Positions 60,848 through 64,000 of a DNA stretch of 64,000 nt are shown piece after piece. The stretch spans positions 930,001-994,000 of the forward strand of contig NZ_CP074074.1 of NCBI RefSeq assembly GCF_045788535.1, in the 5' to 3' direction. Position 1 is the stretch's first letter, and the number at the start of each line of letters is the position of its first letter. A program made the position numbers and the translations under genes. The stretch is from Allotamlana fucoidanivorans (GTDB taxonomy: Bacteria; Bacteroidota; Bacteroidia; Flavobacteriales; Flavobacteriaceae). Below the pieces are notes generated by a model, which saw only the letters and a program-made list of their open reading frames with translations, searched no databases and had not been told where the DNA came from.

Positions 60848-61588
60848 CTATATCATTTTTGACATTCTACTTTGAAAAGCAAAAAACGCTCTTTTGGAAG
60901 CTTTTTCTTCTGCTTTTTTCTTTGATGTAGCTCTGGCTTTAGCCACTACCTTATTATCAATAGATAATTTTACTGAAAAGTGACGTACAATATCATTACC
61001 AGAATCTTCATAAACATGGTAATTAAATATTCTCTTTTCTTTTTGGCACCATTCAATTAAAAGGCTTTTATAACTAATTACCTTTCCTTCAAGTTTTTCA
61101 ATATCTACGTAAGGTACAATAACACGTCTATAGATAAATTTTTCACAGTATTTATAGCCTCTATCTAAAAAAATAGCGCCTATTAGAGCTTCAAATAAAT
61201 TACCGTGGATATTATCCCCAAACTGACCCGCAGGTATTTTACTCTCAACAAAATCTACCAGCCTCAATTCTTTACCAAGTTCATTAAGATGTTCTCTACT
61301 TACAACTTTTGAGCGCATCTTAGTTAGGTATCCTTCATCACCGCTAGGTACTTCCAAATATAAATGAGAAGCTACTACCGAACTTAGCATAGCATCGCCT
61401 AAAAATTCAAGTCTTTCATAGTTGAAAGGATTACCTTTACCGTCTTTTATATTCATAGACCGATGCGTAAAGGCTTTTTTGAAGTATTTAATATCTCGAG
61501 GTTTAAAACCTAGAATTTTAGTTAATTCCATAAAAAAAATCCCGTTACGTTTTGAACGGGATTTTAATATGTTAGGAATGTTTTTCAT
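60848..61588 (-). CDS. rnc: Ribonuclease III
   Basis: The 246-residue enzyme cleaves double-stranded RNA in rRNA and mRNA processing. The endonuclease signature is Y-E-R-L-E-F-L-G-D-A-M near residue 57, and the second acidic site is E-A-L-I-G-A-I-F-L-D near residue 134. A double-stranded RNA-binding domain covers about 170-240. The first 19 residues are encoded by a hairpin and T-run that look like an intrinsic terminator. A second ATG at 61531 would give 227 residues, the size of E. coli RNase III. I keep 61588 because Bacteroidota homologues often have this extension. Confidence 0.94.
   Translation of the reverse strand: MKNIPNILKSRSKRNGIFFMELTKILGFKPRDIKYFKKAFTHRSMNIKDGKGNPFNYERLEFLGDAMLSSVVASHLYLEVPSGDEGYLTKMRSKVVSREHLNELGKELRLVDFVESKIPAGQFGDNIHGNLFEALIGAIFLDRGYKYCEKFIYRRVIVPYVDIEKLEGKVISYKSLLIEWCQKEKRIFNYHVYEDSGNDIVRHFSVKLSIDNKVVAKARATSKKKAEEKASKRAFFAFQSRMSKMI
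61532..61565 (-). terminator. Terminator-like hairpin inside the rnc coding region
   Basis: On the minus strand AAAATCCCGTT (61565-61555) and AACGGGATTTT (61546-61536) form an 11-bp perfect stem with an eight-base loop. They are followed without gap by more T, a run of eight T ending at 61532, just before ATG at 61531. It lies at codons 8-19 of the annotated rnc frame. Confidence 0.6.
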
Positions 61589-61686
61589 CTGAACGTAAAT
61601 ATATTATTTTATTGTCAGATGTAATAAACCATGGTTCATAATAATGTAAAATTTAATTTATCGTTATGGTTTATTTCATTCGGGAT

Positions 61687-62937
61687 TTAATCTATTTTCT
61701 TGAATAATACACAAGCGTTATGTCCGCCAAATCCAAATGTATTACTCATAGCCACTTTAACGTCGCGCTTTTGAGCCTTGTTTAAGGTTAAATTTAATTC
61801 AGGATCAATATTTTCATCAACTGTTGTATGGTTAATGGTAGGTGGCACCATACCGTGCTCCATAGCCAATATAACAGAGATGGCTTCAATAGCTCCAGCC
61901 GCACCTAAAAGGTGGCCTGTCATTGATTTTGTTGAATTTATATTTATATTTTTTGCGTGACTTCCAAATACTTCTGAAATAGCTTTTAGTTCTGCAACGT
62001 CTCCTAAAGGTGTAGATGTTCCATGTGTATTAATATGGTCTACGTCTTCTGGTTTTAGGCCTGCATTTTCTAAACAGTTTTTCATTACCGCTATAACACC
62101 TATACCATCTGGATGTGGCGCAGTCATATGGTAAGCATCAGAAGACAATCCACCTCCTGCTACTTCTGCATATATTTTTGCTCCTCTAGCTTTTGCATGC
62201 TCATATTCTTCTAGAACAAGTGCACCAGCACCTTCTCCAAGTACAAACCCATCTCTCGTACCATCAAATGGGCGAGACGCTGTTTCTGGACTGTCATTTC
62301 TAGTTGATAATGCATGCATGGCATTAAATCCCCCCATCCCAGCAATAGTTACTGCAGCTTCACTACCTCCTGTCACTACAACATCACAATGCCCTAATCG
62401 AATAGAGTTAAGTGCGTCGAATATAGCATTAGCAGAAGAAGCACAAGCAGAAACTGTTGTATAGTTAGGCCCCATAAAACCATGTTTTATAGAGATATTT
62501 GCAGGTGCAATATCGGCAATCATCTTAGGAATAAAGAACGGGTTGAACCTTGGTGTTCCATCTCCAGCAGCATAGTTTAAAACTTCTTGCTGAAACGTTT
62601 CTAATCCACCTATTCCTGCGCCCCATATAACACCAACACGCAATTTATCCACTGCTTCTAAATCGAGTTTAGCATCCTCAATGGCTTCGTCGGCAGCAAC
62701 CATAGCGTACTGCGCAAACTTATCCATTTTTCGAGCTTCTTTTCGATCAATAAAATCAGTTGCGTTAAAGTTTTTCAATTCGCAAGCGAATTTTGTTTTA
62801 AACTTTTCGGTATCATAATATGTTATAGGCGCAGCCCCACTTTTACCATTTACTAGACCGTCCCAATATTCATCCTTGGTATTGCCTATGGGTGTTAAAG
62901 CTCCTAATCCTGTGACTACAACTCGCTTTACTTCCAT
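61687..62937 (-). CDS. fabF: 3-oxoacyl-[acyl-carrier-protein] synthase II
   Basis: The 416-residue KAS II condenses malonyl-ACP with growing acyl-ACP in fatty acid elongation. The catalytic cysteine is in V-S-A-C-A-S-S-A-N near residue 166. The histidines are in H-G-T-S-T-P-L-G-D near residue 307 and G-H-L-L-G-A-A-G near residue 344. It lies 21 bases downstream of acpP, with rnc 98 bases further down. Confidence 0.97.
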   Translation of the reverse strand: MEVKRVVVTGLGALTPIGNTKDEYWDGLVNGKSGAAPITYYDTEKFKTKFACELKNFNATDFIDRKEARKMDKFAQYAMVAADEAIEDAKLDLEAVDKLRVGVIWGAGIGGLETFQQEVLNYAAGDGTPRFNPFFIPKMIADIAPANISIKHGFMGPNYTTVSACASSANAIFDALNSIRLGHCDVVVTGGSEAAVTIAGMGGFNAMHALSTRNDSPETASRPFDGTRDGFVLGEGAGALVLEEYEHAKARGAKIYAEVAGGGLSSDAYHMTAPHPDGIGVIAVMKNCLENAGLKPEDVDHINTHGTSTPLGDVAELKAISEVFGSHAKNININSTKSMTGHLLGAAGAIEAISVILAMEHGMVPPTINHTTVDENIDPELNLTLNKAQKRDVKVAMSNTFGFGGHNACVLFKKID

Positions 62938-62958
62938 AAAGTACTTGCTTGTTTTTTC

Positions 62959-63192
62959 TTATTTAGCCTCTTCTATATAAGAGATCGCTTGACCAACTGT
63001 TGCAATGTTTTCAGCTTGATCATCTGGAATTTGGATATCGAATTCTTTTTCAAATTCCATAATTAATTCTACAGTGTCTAAAGAGTCTGCTCCTAAATCG
63101 TTAGTAAAGCTTGCTTCAGCAACAACTTCGTTTTCATCAACTCCTAATTTGTCTACGATAATCGCTTTTACTCTTGATGCAATGTCTGACAT
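62959..63192 (-). CDS. acpP: Acyl carrier protein
   Basis: The 77-residue acidic protein carries fatty acyl chains on a 4'-phosphopantetheine arm. The attachment serine is in G-A-D-S-L-D-T-V-E-L near residue 38. The length and four-helix pattern are typical. It is the first gene of the acpP-fabF unit, with a promoter-like box 32 bases upstream. Confidence 0.97.
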   Translation of the reverse strand: MSDIASRVKAIIVDKLGVDENEVVAEASFTNDLGADSLDTVELIMEFEKEFDIQIPDDQAENIATVGQAISYIEEAK

Positions 63193-63223
63193 AATCTTTT
63201 TATTTTAAATTTTAATTAGTTGG

Positions 63224-63254
63224 CAAAAATAAAAAACTTTATTCTTTTAACACA
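63224..63254 (-). promoter_or_regulatory. Promoter of acpP-fabF
   Basis: TATTTTTG (63231-63224) is a full -7 match. TGTG (63254-63251) stands 19 bases upstream, one base off TTTG. The acpP start is 31 bases downstream. Confidence 0.6.
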
Positions 63255-63380
63255 CCTTTACTTTAAAAATGTGTTGTCAATTTACTAAAATTAGTTTGAA
63301 GTATTTTTATTTTACTCACTATTTGTTAATATTTATTCTTTTTTTTGTTTTGAATAATCTATAACACTATAGCCTGTATT

Positions 63381-63947
63381 ATGAAACGTATTGTAATTTT
63401 TGCATCTGGTAGCGGATCTAATGCTGAAAACTTAATTAAGTTTTTTCAAAATAGCGATCATGCACGTGTTACTCAAATACTTTGCAACAACCCACAGGCC
63501 AAAGTGCTTGACAGGGCTAAAAATCTTGAAGTTAGTGCTCTTTCATTTAATAGAGTATCTCTTTATAAAACAGATGATGTTCTCAATATTTTAAAAGCTT
63601 CTAAACCCGATTTGATTGTTCTTGCTGGTTTTTTATGGAAGTTTCCTGAACACATCTTAAATGCTTTTCCTAATAAGGTTATTAACGTACACCCCGCTCT
63701 TTTACCCAAATTTGGTGGCAAAGGCATGTATGGCATGCACGTACACAATGCCGTAGTAAAAAATAAAGAAACAGAAACTGGTATTACCATTCATTATGTA
63801 AACGAAAATTATGACGAAGGTGCTACTATTTTTCAGGATAAATGCGACGTATTGCCAACCGATACTGCCGATGACGTAGCAGCCAAAATTCATGAATTGG
63901 AAATGAAACATTTTCCTAAAGTTGTTGACCAATTACTACATGAGTAA
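63381..63947 (+). CDS. purN: Phosphoribosylglycinamide formyltransferase
   Basis: The 188-residue enzyme transfers a formyl group from 10-formyltetrahydrofolate to GAR in purine synthesis. The N-terminal motif I-F-A-S-G-S-G-S-N near residue 7 binds the phosphate. N-V-H-P-A-L-L-P near residue 102 holds the catalytic H, and G-I-T-I-H-Y-V near residue 134 and D-E-G near 144 complete the site. It is divergent from acpP. Its last eight bases overlap the start of the RNase H gene. Confidence 0.96.
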   Translation: MKRIVIFASGSGSNAENLIKFFQNSDHARVTQILCNNPQAKVLDRAKNLEVSALSFNRVSLYKTDDVLNILKASKPDLIVLAGFLWKFPEHILNAFPNKVINVHPALLPKFGGKGMYGMHVHNAVVKNKETETGITIHYVNENYDEGATIFQDKCDVLPTDTADDVAAKIHELEMKHFPKVVDQLLHE

Positions 63948-64000
63948 AAAAAAGAAAAAATACTACACCATCTGGAAGGGTCATAAAACTGGGGTTTTTG
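63940..64000 (+). CDS. rnhA: Ribonuclease HI with viroplasmin-type N terminus (3' end outside window)
   Basis: An ATG at 63940 overlaps the purN stop and begins M-S-K-K-K-K-K-Y-Y-T-I-W-K-G-H-K-T-G-V-F. The Y-T-I-W-K-G-H-K-T-G-V-F stretch is the caulimovirus viroplasmin/RNase HI N-terminal domain, which binds RNA-DNA hybrids in front of an RNase H domain. Only 20 codons are visible, and purN-rnhA is a regular order in Flavobacteria. The catalytic domain lies outside the window. Confidence 0.8.
   Translation, partial: MSKKKKKYYTIWKGHKTGVF

Noticed and set aside
1..64000. CRISPR array, tRNA or rRNA genes, prophage
   Set aside because: I saw no regularly spaced repeats, no cloverleaf-like sequences and no phage structural genes while reading both strands.

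Overview
The window is AT-rich DNA from a member of the Bacteroidota, most likely a marine Flavobacteriaceae. The evidence is the gliding lipoprotein gene gldH, a complete moxR-DUF58-batABCDE operon, the order acpP-fabF-rnc-IPExxxVDY-pyk with purN-rnhA divergent, many lipoproteins with short lipoboxes, and promoters of the Bacteroidota type (TTG, about 19 bases, TAnnTTTG). It looks like chromosomal DNA. I found no tRNA, rRNA or CRISPR array.

Layout. 1-3.3 kb: end of a serine hydrolase gene, a DEDDy exonuclease and a double-ATPase peptide ABC transporter subunit. 3.3-5 kb: a possible 44-residue protein and scoAB. 5-9.2 kb: ricT-gldH-pbp1A. 9.3-11.9 kb: trhO-trhP-ferredoxin, which puts both known routes of tRNA wobble-uridine hydroxylation in one operon. 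12-15.8 kb: recA, then a lipoprotein, an ECF sigma factor and a membrane-anchored protein with a beta-barrel-like C terminus. 15.9-21.4 kb: plsC, a decayed IS3 orfA, nadD-gmk-yicC and two exported or membrane proteins of unknown function. 21.7-33.2 kb: a small secreted protein, a sulfatase, and a seven-gene catabolic operon (GntR regulator, D-malate/tartrate-type dehydrogenase, cyclase-family hydrolase, DUF1537 acid-sugar kinase, MFS carrier, Gfo/Idh/MocA dehydrogenase, large secreted DUF5060 glycosidase-like protein). 33.2-36.3 kb: carbonic anhydrase, universal stress protein and SulP transporter. 36.4-46 kb: the Bat operon. 46-55.9 kb: DUF4382 lipoprotein, SDR, AlbA-domain protein, a possible small RNA, the DUF1501/DUF1800 pair, an ALDH7-type dehydrogenase, and a small EEP/YCII/CYTH cluster. 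55.9-58.8 kb: dinB, followed by a two-gene cassette of exported proteins that ends in a second copy of the dinB 3' end. 58.8-64 kb: fatty acid, RNase III, pyruvate kinase and purine genes.

The most interesting systems are four. The acid-sugar operon has a candidate GntR operator just downstream of a good promoter, and its gene content fits no pathway I know exactly. The trhO-trhP-ferredoxin operon combines two alternative tRNA hydroxylases. The dinB cassette is flanked by partial duplicates of the dinB tail. A strong intrinsic-terminator-like hairpin lies inside the first codons of rnc. All functional statements rest on reading motifs and gene order. No database search was possible.
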